Assembly (NCBI GenBank): GCA_040779335.1 | Contig: JBFONV010000001.1 | Coordinates: 1,054,001-1,118,000 of the forward strand | Direction of reading: 5' to 3' | Origin: JBFONV01 sp040779335 | GTDB taxonomy: Bacteria > Pseudomonadota > Gammaproteobacteria > Enterobacterales > Alteromonadaceae | Length of the DNA: 64,000 nucleotides | The notes under the pieces: generated by a model | What the model saw: the letters and a program-made list of their open reading frames with translations, nothing else | Database searches by the model: none | Told to the model about the DNA's origin: nothing | Program-made: the position numbers and the translations under genes | Shown here: positions 51,868 through 60,921 of the stretch, one piece after another | Numbering within the stretch: the first letter of the stretch is position 1 | Layout of the letters: each line of letters begins with the position of its first letter

Positions 51868-53802
51868 TTAGGAAGATTTTCTGACGCGTAAATACCATTC
51901 TGAAAGTAGCCTGACTTGTTTCTGGGTATAACCTTTGCTCATCATCCGCTCGACAAAATCGTCATGCTTTTGTTGATCGTCTGTTGATGTTTTCGCATTA
52001 AATGAAATGACGGGTAATAAATCTTCGGTATTGGAAAACATTTTCTTTTCAATAACTGTGCGTAATTTCTCGTAACTGGTCCAATTCGGGTTTTTACCAT
52101 TGTTATTGGCTTTCGCGCGCAAGACAAAATTAACAATTTCATTCCTAAAATCTTTAGGGTTGCTAATGCCTGCTGGTTTTTCTATTTTTTCCAGTTCATT
52201 GTTAAGTGCCTCTCGGTCAAAAAGTTGTCCCGTTTCAGCATCACGATACTCTTGATCTTGTATCCAAAAATCAGCGTAAGTTACATAGCGATCAAAAATG
52301 TTTTGACCATATTCAGAATAAGATTCTAGGTATGCGGTTTGTATTTCTTTACCAATAAATTCTATATATTGTGGTGATAAATAGCCTTTAATGAATTCAA
52401 GGTAACGTTCAGCCACATCTTGCTGAAGTTGCTCTCGTTCTATTTGCTGCTCTAACACATAAAATAAATGAACGGGGTTTGCTGCTACTTCCATATGATC
52501 AAAATTAAAGACACGAGAGAGAATTTTGAAAGCGAATCGTGTCGATAAACCTGACATACCTTCATCAACGCCGGCGTAGTCGCGATACTCTTGATAAGAC
52601 TTGGCTTTCGGATCGGTATCTTTCAAGCTTTCGCCGTCATAGACTCGCATTTTTGAATAGATACTGGAGTTTTCAGGATCTTTAAGTCGAGATAACACTG
52701 AAAATTGTGCCAGCGTTTCTAACGTGTCTGGTGCACATTGAGCATCTCTTAATTCACTATTCTCTAGAAGCTTTTTATATATTTTAACTTCCTCAGAGAC
52801 CCGCAAGCAGTAAGGTACTTTTACTATATAGACCCGATCTAGAAATGCTTCATTATTTTTATTGTTTTTAAAGGTTTGCCACTCAGACTCGTTTGAATGC
52901 GCAAGTAAAATGCCATTAAAAGGCAAGGCTGATAGCCCTTCAGTTGGATTATAATTACCTTCTTGTGTTGCAGTAAGTAATGGGTGTAGTACTTTAATTG
53001 GGGCTTTGAACATTTCTACAAATTCCATTAAGCCTTGGTTTGCTCTACACAAGGCTCCAGAATAGCTGTAAGCATCTGCATCATTTTGGGCGAAATGTTC
53101 TAGCTGGCGAATGTCAACTTTACCGACTAACGATGAAATATCCTGATTGTTATCATCACCTGGTTCTGTCTTGGCTATGGCTATTTGATCTAGCACGGAA
53201 GGGAAGAGCTTAACCACTTGAAATTTAGCAATGTCGCCGTTGAATTCATGTAAGCGTTTAGCGACCCAAGGAGACATAATTGTATTAAGGTATCGACTCG
53301 GAATTTTGTATTCTTCCTGAAGAATTTTTCCATCGGAGTTAGCGTCAAATAAACAAAATGGGTGATCGTTTAATGGGCTTCGTTGTCCATTCGCACTAAG
53401 CACAAAAATTGGCTCTTGCTGCATCAAGCTTTTAAGTTTTTCTGCCAGTGAGGATTTACCGCCGCCGACGGGACCAAGCAAATATAATATTTGCTTTTGC
53501 TCTTCCAAGCCCTGCGAGGCATGAGTTAAATAAGCGACAATTTGTTCAATCGCTTCTTCCATACCATAAAACTCTTTAAAAGCTGGGTATCTAGCGATGA
53601 CCCGATTAGAAAAAATTCTACTCAGTTGAGGTTCGGTCGAGGTATCGATCATTTCAGGCTTGCCAATGGCTTGTAATAACCTTTCTGAAGCACTGGCGTA
53701 AGCCATTTTATCTTTTTTACATAGACTTAAGAACTCTTGGATGGAAAAACACTCTTCTTGTGCTTGGTCATACCGAGATTGATAATGTTGAAAAATGCCC
53801 AT
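51868..53802 (-). CDS. PrkA-type serine protein kinase (YeaG-like)
   Basis: 644 residues. An AAA+-like N-terminal domain holds Walker A GPVGGGKSSLAEKL at about 110-122; the C-terminal part is the PrkA kinase-like domain. Other family features are SNRVIARYPAFKEFYGMEEAIEQIV, FNGILLAHSNESEW and KVPYCLRVSEEVKIYKKLL. Bacillus PrkA phosphorylates an unidentified 60-kDa protein, though newer work describes it as an AAA+ protease. First gene of the operon, with GGGAGAAGG as a good ribosome binding site. Confidence 0.94.
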   Translation of the reverse strand: MGIFQHYQSRYDQAQEECFSIQEFLSLCKKDKMAYASASERLLQAIGKPEMIDTSTEPQLSRIFSNRVIARYPAFKEFYGMEEAIEQIVAYLTHASQGLEEQKQILYLLGPVGGGKSSLAEKLKSLMQQEPIFVLSANGQRSPLNDHPFCLFDANSDGKILQEEYKIPSRYLNTIMSPWVAKRLHEFNGDIAKFQVVKLFPSVLDQIAIAKTEPGDDNNQDISSLVGKVDIRQLEHFAQNDADAYSYSGALCRANQGLMEFVEMFKAPIKVLHPLLTATQEGNYNPTEGLSALPFNGILLAHSNESEWQTFKNNKNNEAFLDRVYIVKVPYCLRVSEEVKIYKKLLENSELRDAQCAPDTLETLAQFSVLSRLKDPENSSIYSKMRVYDGESLKDTDPKAKSYQEYRDYAGVDEGMSGLSTRFAFKILSRVFNFDHMEVAANPVHLFYVLEQQIEREQLQQDVAERYLEFIKGYLSPQYIEFIGKEIQTAYLESYSEYGQNIFDRYVTYADFWIQDQEYRDAETGQLFDREALNNELEKIEKPAGISNPKDFRNEIVNFVLRAKANNNGKNPNWTSYEKLRTVIEKKMFSNTEDLLPVISFNAKTSTDDQQKHDDFVERMMSKGYTQKQVRLLSEWYLRVRKSS

Positions 53803-54148
53803 AACCTTCTCCCAAAATACAAATAGCGCAGATCAAAATTGATAAAACAATTCTCTCTTACTTTAAGCCTAGTTGTTTTAACGGAAGTTGCTAAAAAATT
53901 TTGTTACCAAGTGCCAGTTTATAATGATTCATTTACATCGTTATTACAGGGAAGATAAATAATGCCAAGATAATTAATTATTCCAAGTGATATCAATGAC
54001 GTTGCTATATATGTCAAATATAAATGCTAGTCGCAGGAGCGGTGAAAACAGTTATGGGGTTAAATAAAGATGATGTTGTCGATGAAGGAAAATAATAATT
54101 GAAAATCAGATGGTTAAAGTGGGGGACGCCGAATTTTTGTTGTTTTAA
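53803..54148. other. Gap of 346 bases upstream of prkA
   Basis: No gene. It must hold the prkA promoter. A sigma-54-like TGGCAC (minus strand, revcomp at 53911-53916) lacks a GC at the -12 position and is not accepted. Nothing else is firm. Confidence 0.4.
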
Positions 54149-54179
54149 TAAAAAGCGAGTATGTAAAATACTCGCTTTT
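54149..54179 (-). terminator. Terminator after sodB
   Basis: On the minus strand AAAAGCGAGTATTT/TAC ATACTCGCTTTT: stem AAGCGAGTA/TACTCGCTT followed by TTTTTATT, 29 bases past the sodB stop. Confidence 0.88.
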
Positions 54180-54207
54180 GAGGAACTAAACTAATCAGTG
54201 CAATAAA

Positions 54208-54792
54208 TTAGCTGGCAAAATTTGCGCTAGCAAAATCCCAATTAGCGAGAGCCCAAAATGCTTCCATGTAACTAGGACGTAAATTACGGTAATCAATGTA
54301 GTAGGCATGCTCCCATAAATCGACTGTGAGCAATGGTGTAACACCTTCATCTGTTAATGGTGTCGCCGCATTTGAAGTATTTACAATTGCTAAACTGCCA
54401 TCGGCATTTTTTACTAACCAAGTCCAGCTAGAACCAAAGTTATTTACTGCGCTATCGGTAAATTTCGCTTTGAACTCATCGAAAGAACCAAAATTTGCAT
54501 TAATAGCATCAGCTAAAGCGCCGGTAGGTGCACCACCTGCATTTGGGCTTAAGCTATTCCAATAAAATGTATGATTCCAGATTTGTGCTGCGTTATTAAA
54601 TACACCAGCTGAAGAGGTTTTAACGATTTCTTCTAAAGATTTACCTTCGAAGTCAGTACCTTCAATTAGACCGTTTAATTTAACAACATAAGTGTTGTGA
54701 TGCTTACCATAATGAAACTCTAGTGTTTCAGCTGAAATATGAGGTTCAAGTGCATTCATCTCATAAGGTAATTGTGGTAACTCAATGGCCAT
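54208..54792 (-). CDS. sodB: Iron superoxide dismutase
   Basis: Cytoplasmic dismutation of superoxide to hydrogen peroxide and oxygen. 194 residues. Metal ligands His27, His74, Asp158 and His162 are in FHYGKHHNTYV, QIWNHTFYWNSL and DLWEHAYYIDYRN. Gln70 in NNAAQIWNH is the residue that marks the iron form. CAGGAG is a clear ribosome binding site. It is divergent from grxD across 262 bases; both products relate to iron and oxidative stress, so a shared regulator is possible. Confidence 0.97.
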   Translation of the reverse strand: MAIELPQLPYEMNALEPHISAETLEFHYGKHHNTYVVKLNGLIEGTDFEGKSLEEIVKTSSAGVFNNAAQIWNHTFYWNSLSPNAGGAPTGALADAINANFGSFDEFKAKFTDSAVNNFGSSWTWLVKNADGSLAIVNTSNAATPLTDEGVTPLLTVDLWEHAYYIDYRNLRPSYMEAFWALANWDFASANFAS

Positions 54793-55054
54793 TTTATTCT
54801 CCTGGAATTGTTTATAAAAAAATATTCTTAAGTAAAAATATAAAGAAATAGTTTGTTTTTAGGAAAAACCTAGTAAAATACTCAAGTTTTATAAAACTTA
54901 CGTAGTGTACTCAATTATATAGTGTTTACCACTGCTTTTATCAAGAGACGTAAAATTTTATATTTTGTCGGCAATACTTATTACATTGGTCAATGCAATT
55001 TGTACAAATAGCCACAGTGAGCAATTTAATGAGCATTTCAATTTAGAGGTTACC

Positions 55055-55393
55055 ATGGACACATTAGAACGCATCAAACAGCAAATCGCTGAGAACCCTG
55101 TTTTATTATATATGAAAGGTTCTCCAAAATTACCTAGTTGTGGTTTTTCTTCACAAGCATCACAAGCATTAATTTCGTGTGATGAAAAATTTGCATACGT
55201 TGATATATTACAGAATCCTGATATTCGTGCTGAATTACCCGCTTTTGCTAATTGGCCAACCTTTCCACAGTTGTGGGTAGAAGGTGAACTAGTTGGCGGT
55301 TGTGACATTATTTTGGAAATGTTTCAACAAGGTGAGTTACAAACCTTGATTAAAGACGTTGCAGCTAAGCAAAATTCAGAAGAAAAAGCGTAA
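55055..55393 (+). CDS. grxD: Monothiol glutaredoxin GrxD (Grx4)
   Basis: CGFS-type glutaredoxin that binds and hands over [2Fe-2S] clusters. 112 residues from ATG 55055 (MDTLERIKQQIAENPVLLYMKG), which has AGAGGT upstream and matches the E. coli start; the frame is open from 54965, but the extra part is not family-like. The active site is KLPSCGFSSQA (Cys29), followed by NWPTFPQLWVEGELVGGCDI with the Thr-Pro and Gly-Gly glutathione contacts. Divergent from sodB and 119 bases before the peroxiredoxin gene. Confidence 0.97.
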   Translation: MDTLERIKQQIAENPVLLYMKGSPKLPSCGFSSQASQALISCDEKFAYVDILQNPDIRAELPAFANWPTFPQLWVEGELVGGCDIILEMFQQGELQTLIKDVAAKQNSEEKA

Positions 55394-55512
55394 TTTGCAT
55401 TGAAAATTGAGTTTCTAGCACAATACTAGAAATGTTAGTTAATACAATAGGATTAATAAGCGTTAAACATTCTTATTGATCTTAATCTAAATATTAAAAA
55501 ATGGAGAATAAA

Positions 55513-56118
55513 ATGAGTGTATTAGTTGGTCGTCCCGCACCAGACTTTACTGCGGCAGCCGTATTAGGTAATGGTGAAATTGTTGATAATTTCAATCTAA
55601 CCGACACGATTAAAGGTAAAAAAGCAGTAATATTTTTCTATCCGTTAGATTTTACATTTGTTTGTCCGTCAGAGTTATTGGCTTTCGATCACCGCATGGA
55701 TGAATTCAAAAGCCGTGGTGTTGAAGTTATTGGTGTATCAATCGACTCACAATTTTCGCACAATGCATGGCGTAACACCCCAGTAAACGAAGGTGGTATT
55801 GGTCCAGTTCAATACACACTTGTTGCTGATGTTAAACATGAAATTTGTCAAGCCTATGACGTTGAGCATCCAGAAGCCGGTGTTGCATTCCGTGGTTCTT
55901 TCCTTATCGATGAAGAAGGCAATGTACGTCATCAAGTCGTTAACGATTTACCTTTAGGTCGTAATGTTGATGAAATGCTTCGCATGGTTGATGCATTACA
56001 ATTCCACCAAGAACACGGTGAAGTTTGTCCTGCAGGCTGGAACAAAGGTGATAAAGGCATGACTGCTTCACCAGAAGGTGTTGCATCATACTTATCAGAT
56101 AACGCTGATAAATTATAA
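55513..56118 (+). CDS. Typical 2-Cys peroxiredoxin (AhpC/Prx1 type)
   Basis: Peroxide-reducing enzyme of 201 residues from the ATG at 55513, which has GGAG at a 6-base spacing; the ATG 12 bases earlier overlaps that ribosome binding site and is less likely. Peroxidatic Cys51 in LDFTFVCPSELL and resolving Cys172 in HGEVCPAGWNKGDKGM are both present. GGIG at 94-97 and the C-terminal ASYL resemble the eukaryotic-type motifs linked to overoxidation sensitivity. No ahpF follows, so the reductant is probably thioredoxin. Confidence 0.95.
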   Translation: MSVLVGRPAPDFTAAAVLGNGEIVDNFNLTDTIKGKKAVIFFYPLDFTFVCPSELLAFDHRMDEFKSRGVEVIGVSIDSQFSHNAWRNTPVNEGGIGPVQYTLVADVKHEICQAYDVEHPEAGVAFRGSFLIDEEGNVRHQVVNDLPLGRNVDEMLRMVDALQFHQEHGEVCPAGWNKGDKGMTASPEGVASYLSDNADKL

Positions 56119-56138
56119 GCATTATGTTGATATTAAAA

Positions 56139-56161
56139 GGCCGCATTTAGCGGCTTTTTTT
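56139..56161 (+). terminator. Terminator after peroxiredoxin gene
   Basis: GGCCGC ATTTA GCGGC followed by T8 (stem GCCGC/GCGGC), 20 bases past the stop. Confidence 0.88.
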
Positions 56162-56245
56162 ATGTCTAAAATTTAAAAAGTAACAGGAGGTGAAATTCGA
56201 ACAAAATGGTCTAAGCTTTTATAAAAGCTATAGAAAGATGAGGTT

Positions 56246-56623
56246 ATGTTGAAATATTATCAATTTGTATACGACAATTTCCCTTATTTATTATTTGCCC
56301 TAAGTGGATATTTATTGTTGTTTCATGATTTATGGCCTTTGAGATTGTCGGCGGCAATGTTTTACGGTATTGGTTGTATTGTTTTAGTGAGTCGCTCGGC
56401 AACGGCTCGACTAGACGCAGAAAAACATTTAAAAATGAAACATAGAGTACCAGAAGTAGTTTATGAGTATGCACCATACTGGTATGCAGCAACAGCTGTG
56501 TTTTTACTGATGGCATTTGAAATGCCAATCATGCAATTTGTCGCTTTTATTCTTATTGTACTGGCAATTCGCAATTTAATATTACGGCACAATAATAGAA
56601 CTAAGGCACCTTCTAAGTTTTAA
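56246..56623 (+). CDS. Inner-membrane protein of unknown function
   Basis: 125 residues with four predicted helices (about 12-28, 34-50, 76-92, 93-110), a positively charged loop of about 24 residues (ATARLDAEKHLKMKHRVPE) between the pairs, and a basic C terminus (HNNRTKAPSKF). I do not recognise the family. GATGAGGTT before the ATG is an adequate ribosome binding site. It converges with rnt, overlapping its stop by a few bases (56620-56623). Confidence 0.65.
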   Translation: MLKYYQFVYDNFPYLLFALSGYLLLFHDLWPLRLSAAMFYGIGCIVLVSRSATARLDAEKHLKMKHRVPEVVYEYAPYWYAATAVFLLMAFEMPIMQFVAFILIVLAIRNLILRHNNRTKAPSKF

Positions 56624-57297
56624 TTTTCTGCTTCTGCTTCTGCTACAGGCCAGCCACCTAACTGTTGCCATTTATTGACAATATAACAAAATAATTCGGC
56701 CGTTTTCTCCGTATCATATAATGCGGAATGTGCTTCGTTGTTATTAAATTCAATATTGGCGGCTGCGCATGCTTTTGCTAAGACGGTTTGTCCTAATGCA
56801 AGTCCTGAAAGCGTGGTAGTGTCAAAACTGACGAAAGGATGAAAAGGTGAGCGTTTTATTGCACATCGATCCGTGGCAGCATTAACAAAGCCGAGATCAA
56901 ATGAAGCATTATGAGCAACCATAATCGCACGTTGGCAATGAACAGCTTTCATTTTCTTACGAATTAATTTAAAAATGTTTGTTAACGCTTCTTTTTCACT
57001 TACCGCACCACGTAAAGGATTACCGGGATCTATTCCAGTAAAGGCCAGTGCTGAAGCTTCTAAATTAGCACCTTCAAACGGTTCAACATTAAAGTGAATA
57101 GTTTGATCAATAGAAAACAGCCCAGTGTCTTCATCAAATGACAACACTGTCGCGGCTATTTCAAGTAAGGCGTCGGTTTGAGCATTAAAGCCTGCTGTTT
57201 CGACATCAATAACGACAGGGAAGTAGCCCCTAAATCTTTTGGCTAAACCTGGTTTTTCGATGTTGTTTTTGGTGTGATTGTTGGAAACGTCAGACAT
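56620..57297 (-). CDS. rnt: Ribonuclease T
   Basis: DEDDh 3'-5' exoribonuclease trimming tRNA CCA turnover and other stable RNA 3' ends. 225 residues. Exo I VIDVETAGF gives Asp31 and Glu33; Exo II AHNASFDLGFVN; Exo III AHSALYDTEKTAELF with catalytic His and Asp. Family extras are RGYFPVVIDVETAG and LSGLALGQTVLAKACAAANIEF. The rnt gene is divergent from motY, as in Vibrio. The last four bases overlap the converging gene. Confidence 0.97.
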   Translation of the reverse strand: MSDVSNNHTKNNIEKPGLAKRFRGYFPVVIDVETAGFNAQTDALLEIAATVLSFDEDTGLFSIDQTIHFNVEPFEGANLEASALAFTGIDPGNPLRGAVSEKEALTNIFKLIRKKMKAVHCQRAIMVAHNASFDLGFVNAATDRCAIKRSPFHPFVSFDTTTLSGLALGQTVLAKACAAANIEFNNNEAHSALYDTEKTAELFCYIVNKWQQLGGWPVAEAEAEN

Positions 57298-57420
57298 ACT
57301 ACAAGCGCTTATAGATATTTTAGATACAGGAATTAGATGCGAATTATCTCAGAAAATAGGCCCAAACGGTTAATTGTTTATAGAAAAATTTTTTATTTAC
57401 ACTTTTATGTGTAAAATTAA

Positions 57421-57447
57421 TAAAGAATTTATTGGTTTTGCCGATAC
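57421..57447 (+). promoter_or_regulatory. Sigma-28 (FliA) flagellar promoter of motY
   Basis: TAAA (57421-57424), 15 bases, GCCGATAC (57440-57447): seven of eight bases of the GCCGATAA -10 box and the full TAAA -35 at the exact spacing. It ends 34 bases before the motY ATG at 57482 and supports that start. Confidence 0.88.
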
Positions 57448-57481
57448 CAAAAGAGTTACCTTAGCAGCGATTCATTATTTT

Positions 57482-58348
57482 ATGAAAAAATACCTAATAT
57501 CAATTGCACTGACATTATTTGCTAGCCAAGCAAGCGCGAGCATTCGGCAGTATAGTGCAGATCTTGATAGTTCTCAGTGGCAGGTATCTGATAATTCCCG
57601 ATTACAATGCACGTTATCACATCAAATTCCTAATTACGGTGAAGCGAAGTTTTACAGTAAAGCCAGTCGAAACATGAATATGGAATTTGAACTCGATATG
57701 TTGCGCTTACCTGATAATTACGCTTTGGCTGAAGTTCGTGCCGTAGCACCTAAATGGAGACCTGGCATTGGCAGTCGCCAACTGGCGAACATGAAGCTAT
57801 ATAAGCAGTACTCGCCTGGTTTACCTAAAAAAGTTGCTTGGAATATGTTGAATGAGTTGGAACAGGGCATGAGTCCAACATTCTATTATGATGATTGGTA
57901 TAACAACCAAGATAAAATATCGGTGGGATTATCAACCGTTAAATTTCAACAAGCTTATCAGCAATTTGTTAGCTGTGTAGGCAACCTACTTAATTATAGT
58001 TTTGATGATATTGCTTATACCGTGCTGAATTATCAATCGAATAGTGATGCGTTAACAAAAGCATCAAAACGAAGAATGGCGATGATCACAGAGTATCTAA
58101 GTTTAGATCCGTCGTTGGAATTAGTGTTGATTGATGCTTATACCGATAGTTATGGTGGTCGATGGCCAAACCTGAAATTATCGGAAAGAAGAGCAGCCAA
58201 AATTAAGGCTTATTTTGAAGAACATGGTATAGATTCTAGTCGAATTGAGGCAAATGGTTACGGCGAAAAACGTAACATAGCATCAAACAATACAACATTG
58301 GGACGTGGTGAAAACCGTCGTGTAGTCATTCGTTTAGATAAAATGTAA
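57482..58348 (+). CDS. motY: Sodium-type flagellar stator ring protein MotY
   Basis: T-ring protein that holds PomA/PomB stators around the polar flagellar motor. 288 residues from ATG 57482; a longer frame from 57374 would begin upstream of the sigma-28 promoter, so it is rejected. Signal peptide MKKYLISIALTLFASQASA, then the MotY N-terminal domain (DSSQWQVSDNSRLQCTLSHQIP, GEAKFYSKASRNMNMEFEL, PKWRPG with two cysteines) and an OmpA-like peptidoglycan-binding domain (LVLIDAYTDSYGG, NLKLSERRAAKIKAYF, GYGEKRNIASN). Divergent from rnt as in Vibrio. Confidence 0.94.
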   Translation: MKKYLISIALTLFASQASASIRQYSADLDSSQWQVSDNSRLQCTLSHQIPNYGEAKFYSKASRNMNMEFELDMLRLPDNYALAEVRAVAPKWRPGIGSRQLANMKLYKQYSPGLPKKVAWNMLNELEQGMSPTFYYDDWYNNQDKISVGLSTVKFQQAYQQFVSCVGNLLNYSFDDIAYTVLNYQSNSDALTKASKRRMAMITEYLSLDPSLELVLIDAYTDSYGGRWPNLKLSERRAAKIKAYFEEHGIDSSRIEANGYGEKRNIASNNTTLGRGENRRVVIRLDKM

Positions 58349-58378
58349 TCTCATTAAAAAGTTTTGTAATTTAGTTGA

Positions 58379-58418
58379 ATAGGCCTACAGGTTACCTTAC
58401 CCTGTAGGCCTATTTTTT
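58379..58418 (+). terminator. Terminator after motY
   Basis: ATAGGCCTACAGG, an 8-base loop, CCTGTAGGCCTAT, then a run of T. The 13-base arms are perfect. It is 31 bases past motY and ends 18 bases before the aminopeptidase start. Confidence 0.9.
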
Positions 58419-58435
58419 TATAGGAAATTTATCGT

Positions 58436-60280
58436 ATGACATTTAGCACTCGTCTTGTTGTGTCGTTATTTTGCCTGCTGACAACATCAGTATTTGCGCA
58501 AAATAAAGACACTTATACTTACTCCAATTATGATCAGGTTAAAACCGAACATGTTTATTTAGATCTTAATGTTGATTTTGAACATAAATCACTAAAAGGT
58601 TTTGTTGAGCTTTCATTAAATTGGTTAAGTGATACCGTTAAACCAGTGTACTTAGATACCCGAGATCTTGTTATTCACCGTGTGATGGCACAGGACTCTA
58701 TGGGGAATTGGCATGGCGTCAGTCATCGTTTAGCTCAACGTGATGATGTACTAGGCTCAAAACTAACAATAACGCCTTCTTTTAAAGCAAAAAAACTGCG
58801 CGTTTATTACAATTCAACGGACAAGGCTTCAGGGTTACAATGGTTAACGCCAGAGCAAACCGCTGGCAAGCAAAAGCCCTTCATGTTTAGCCAAAATCAG
58901 GCCATTCATGCTCGGTCTTGGATCCCTATTCAAGATACACCCAGTGTTCGTGTAACGTATACGGCACGTATCACTACAGATAAAGATCTACTCGCAGTAA
59001 TGAGTGCCGATAATATCCCTGATACAGAGCTTGATGGTGATTACTCCTTTTCAATGCCACAAGCTATTCCACCGTACTTGATTGCTATTGGCGTCGGCGA
59101 CCTGAAATTTAAAGCCATGAGTGATAGAACGGGCGTTTACGCAGAAGCAAGCATACTTGACGCTGCCGTAGCAGAGTTTGATGATACCCAAGCAATGATG
59201 GATGAATCTGAAAAGATCTTTGGTCCGTATCGTTGGGGACGTTATGATCTATTGATCTTACCGCCTAGTTTTCCATTTGGTGGTATGGAAAATCCACGTT
59301 TATCATTTATCACTCCTACAGTGATTGCCGGTGATAAAAGCTTGGTTAATCTGATTGCCCATGAATTAGCGCATTCTTGGTCGGGTAATTTGGTGACCAA
59401 TGAAAGTTGGCGTGATCTCTGGTTAAACGAAGGTTTTACCAGTTACGTAGAAAACAGAATTATGGAAGCTGTTTTTGGTGTTGATCGCGCGGTTATGGAA
59501 CAAGCATTAGACGCGCAAGGATTAAACTATGAAATTGCTGAACTCGCCCCAGGCGATACACAATTATATGTCGACCTTAAAGGGCGAGATCCTGACGACG
59601 CCTTTACCGGTGTTCCGTATGATAAAGGGCAACTGTTCTTAATGTATCTTGAGCAAAAATTTGGTCGTGAACGTTTTGACTCCTTTATGCTAACGTATTT
59701 TAATGATCACGCTTTTCAAAGTTTAGGTACCGAAAACTTTGTTAAATATTTAAATGCCAACCTTATCAACAAATATCCAGGGATTGTTAGCGAGAAGCAA
59801 ATCAATGAGTGGATTTATGAACAAGGTTTACCAGCTTATGTGCCTAAACCGCGTTCAAATGCATTTACAATAATCAATGACCAAATAGGGCGTTTGCTAG
59901 CGGGCAACATGGTTTTAGCAGAGTTACCTACGCAAGAGTGGACTTTACATGAGTGGTTGCACTTTATTAATAACTTGCCATTAGACATGCCTGTTACACG
60001 CATGACTGAATTTGATAAAGCCTTTAATCTTACTCATAGCACTAATGCTGAGATCGCACATGCATGGTATGTGTTAGCACTTAAAACTGGCTACGATGCA
60101 GTTCTTCCTGCTTTAAAAGATTATTTGATTGGCATTGGCCGAAGAAAACTGATTGTTCCTTTGTATGAAATACTGGCAGGATCAGAAAAAGGTAAGTCTT
60201 GGGCAAAAGAAGTCTATCAAATAGCACGTCCAGGGTATCATCCCCTAGCACAGGGAACTGTTGATAGGATCCTTAAATAA
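58436..60280 (+). CDS. M1-family aminopeptidase, exported
   Basis: Zinc aminopeptidase of 614 residues with a signal peptide (MTFSTRLVVSLFCLLTTSVFAQ). The exopeptidase motif is GGMENPRLSF and the zinc site HELAHSWSGNL (His309, Glu310, His313) with the third ligand in NEGFTSYVENRI. The C-terminal helical domain and the overall length are of the leukotriene A4 hydrolase subfamily (Leuk-A4-hydro_C), typical of marine gammaproteobacteria. It probably trims peptides in the periplasm. Weak ribosome binding site (TAGGAAATTT). Confidence 0.93.
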   Translation: MTFSTRLVVSLFCLLTTSVFAQNKDTYTYSNYDQVKTEHVYLDLNVDFEHKSLKGFVELSLNWLSDTVKPVYLDTRDLVIHRVMAQDSMGNWHGVSHRLAQRDDVLGSKLTITPSFKAKKLRVYYNSTDKASGLQWLTPEQTAGKQKPFMFSQNQAIHARSWIPIQDTPSVRVTYTARITTDKDLLAVMSADNIPDTELDGDYSFSMPQAIPPYLIAIGVGDLKFKAMSDRTGVYAEASILDAAVAEFDDTQAMMDESEKIFGPYRWGRYDLLILPPSFPFGGMENPRLSFITPTVIAGDKSLVNLIAHELAHSWSGNLVTNESWRDLWLNEGFTSYVENRIMEAVFGVDRAVMEQALDAQGLNYEIAELAPGDTQLYVDLKGRDPDDAFTGVPYDKGQLFLMYLEQKFGRERFDSFMLTYFNDHAFQSLGTENFVKYLNANLINKYPGIVSEKQINEWIYEQGLPAYVPKPRSNAFTIINDQIGRLLAGNMVLAELPTQEWTLHEWLHFINNLPLDMPVTRMTEFDKAFNLTHSTNAEIAHAWYVLALKTGYDAVLPALKDYLIGIGRRKLIVPLYEILAGSEKGKSWAKEVYQIARPGYHPLAQGTVDRILK

Positions 60281-60310
60281 GGTTTGTGCTGTAAACACTT
60301 TCTTGTCAGA

Positions 60311-60339
60311 AAAAAACACCGCGTAATGCGGTGTTTTTA
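60311..60339. terminator. Terminator after M1 aminopeptidase, bidirectional
   Basis: AAAAAACACCGC GTAAT GCGGTGTTTTTA, 30 bases past the stop; it can also end the converging gene at 60380. Confidence 0.9.
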
Positions 60340-60379
60340 TTTCAAGCCCTATAATTTCATATCCATAGCGAACAGTTAG

Positions 60380-60718
60380 CTACTCTTGCATATGTTCAAT
60401 TAAAATATCGACTTGCTGGTTATTGTTTTGTGGGGAAATAATGACGCGGATCATTTGATCAGCTTTAGCAAAACGTAAGGTTAAACGACCTCTTTTTCTT
60501 TCTTGCAATTGAGGCTCTCCATAAATATTTTGATAAAAGCTGATGACATCCTCTTCGCTTGTTTTGACAAAATAATTAACTACCGCAGGAAAGTCCTCGT
60601 TAAATTGTGCAAAAATCTTAGCGTTATCCATTACTGGGATCTCTATCTTATCGAGCGTTTTAGCATAGGCTGAGCTTGACAATCCTAGACAAAATAACGT
60701 CAGTAAGAGTTTATTCAT
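60380..60718 (-). CDS. Small exported protein of unknown function
   Basis: 112 residues with a signal peptide (MNKLLLTLFCLGLSSSAYA, cleavage near residue 19). The mature part has KIEIPVMDNAKIFAQFNEDFPAV, then TSEEDVISFYQNIYGEPQLQERKRGRLTLRF and VRVIISPQ-like strands ending VDILIEHMQE. The VISFYQNIYGEP stretch recalls proteins with a tail-specific small domain, but I do not recognise a family. Monocistronic; GAGGATACC upstream is a good ribosome binding site. Confidence 0.65.
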   Translation of the reverse strand: MNKLLLTLFCLGLSSSAYAKTLDKIEIPVMDNAKIFAQFNEDFPAVVNYFVKTSEEDVISFYQNIYGEPQLQERKRGRLTLRFAKADQMIRVIISPQNNNQQVDILIEHMQE

Positions 60719-60921
60719 GATGGTATCCTCGTTAACTTTCCTGTGTTGCTACCCAAACTAATCCGTCATTCAAATTAGGTCAACAGTTTGTTTGTTTTGA
60801 TTAATCTAATTGTTATTAACAGCTTAGCTGAAAAAACAATCGAAGGATAAATTAAATACGCAATTAGTGTTAAAAATATTCGTATCGATGTTTTTTTAAT
60901 AACTTATTGATTAAATTAAAA

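Noticed and set aside
53902..53916. Sigma-54-like TGGCAC upstream of prkA on the minus strand
   Set aside because: The -24 GG is there but the -12 GC is missing (TGGCACTTGGTAACA).
54869..54886. Near-palindrome CCTAGTAAAATACTCAAG between sodB and grxD, considered as an IscR- or Fur-type site
   Set aside because: The core AGTA-AAA-TACT does not fit the IscR or Fur consensus well enough to call.
57374..57481. 36-residue N-terminal extension of motY
   Set aside because: It would begin upstream of the sigma-28 promoter and hide the clear signal peptide that starts at 57482.
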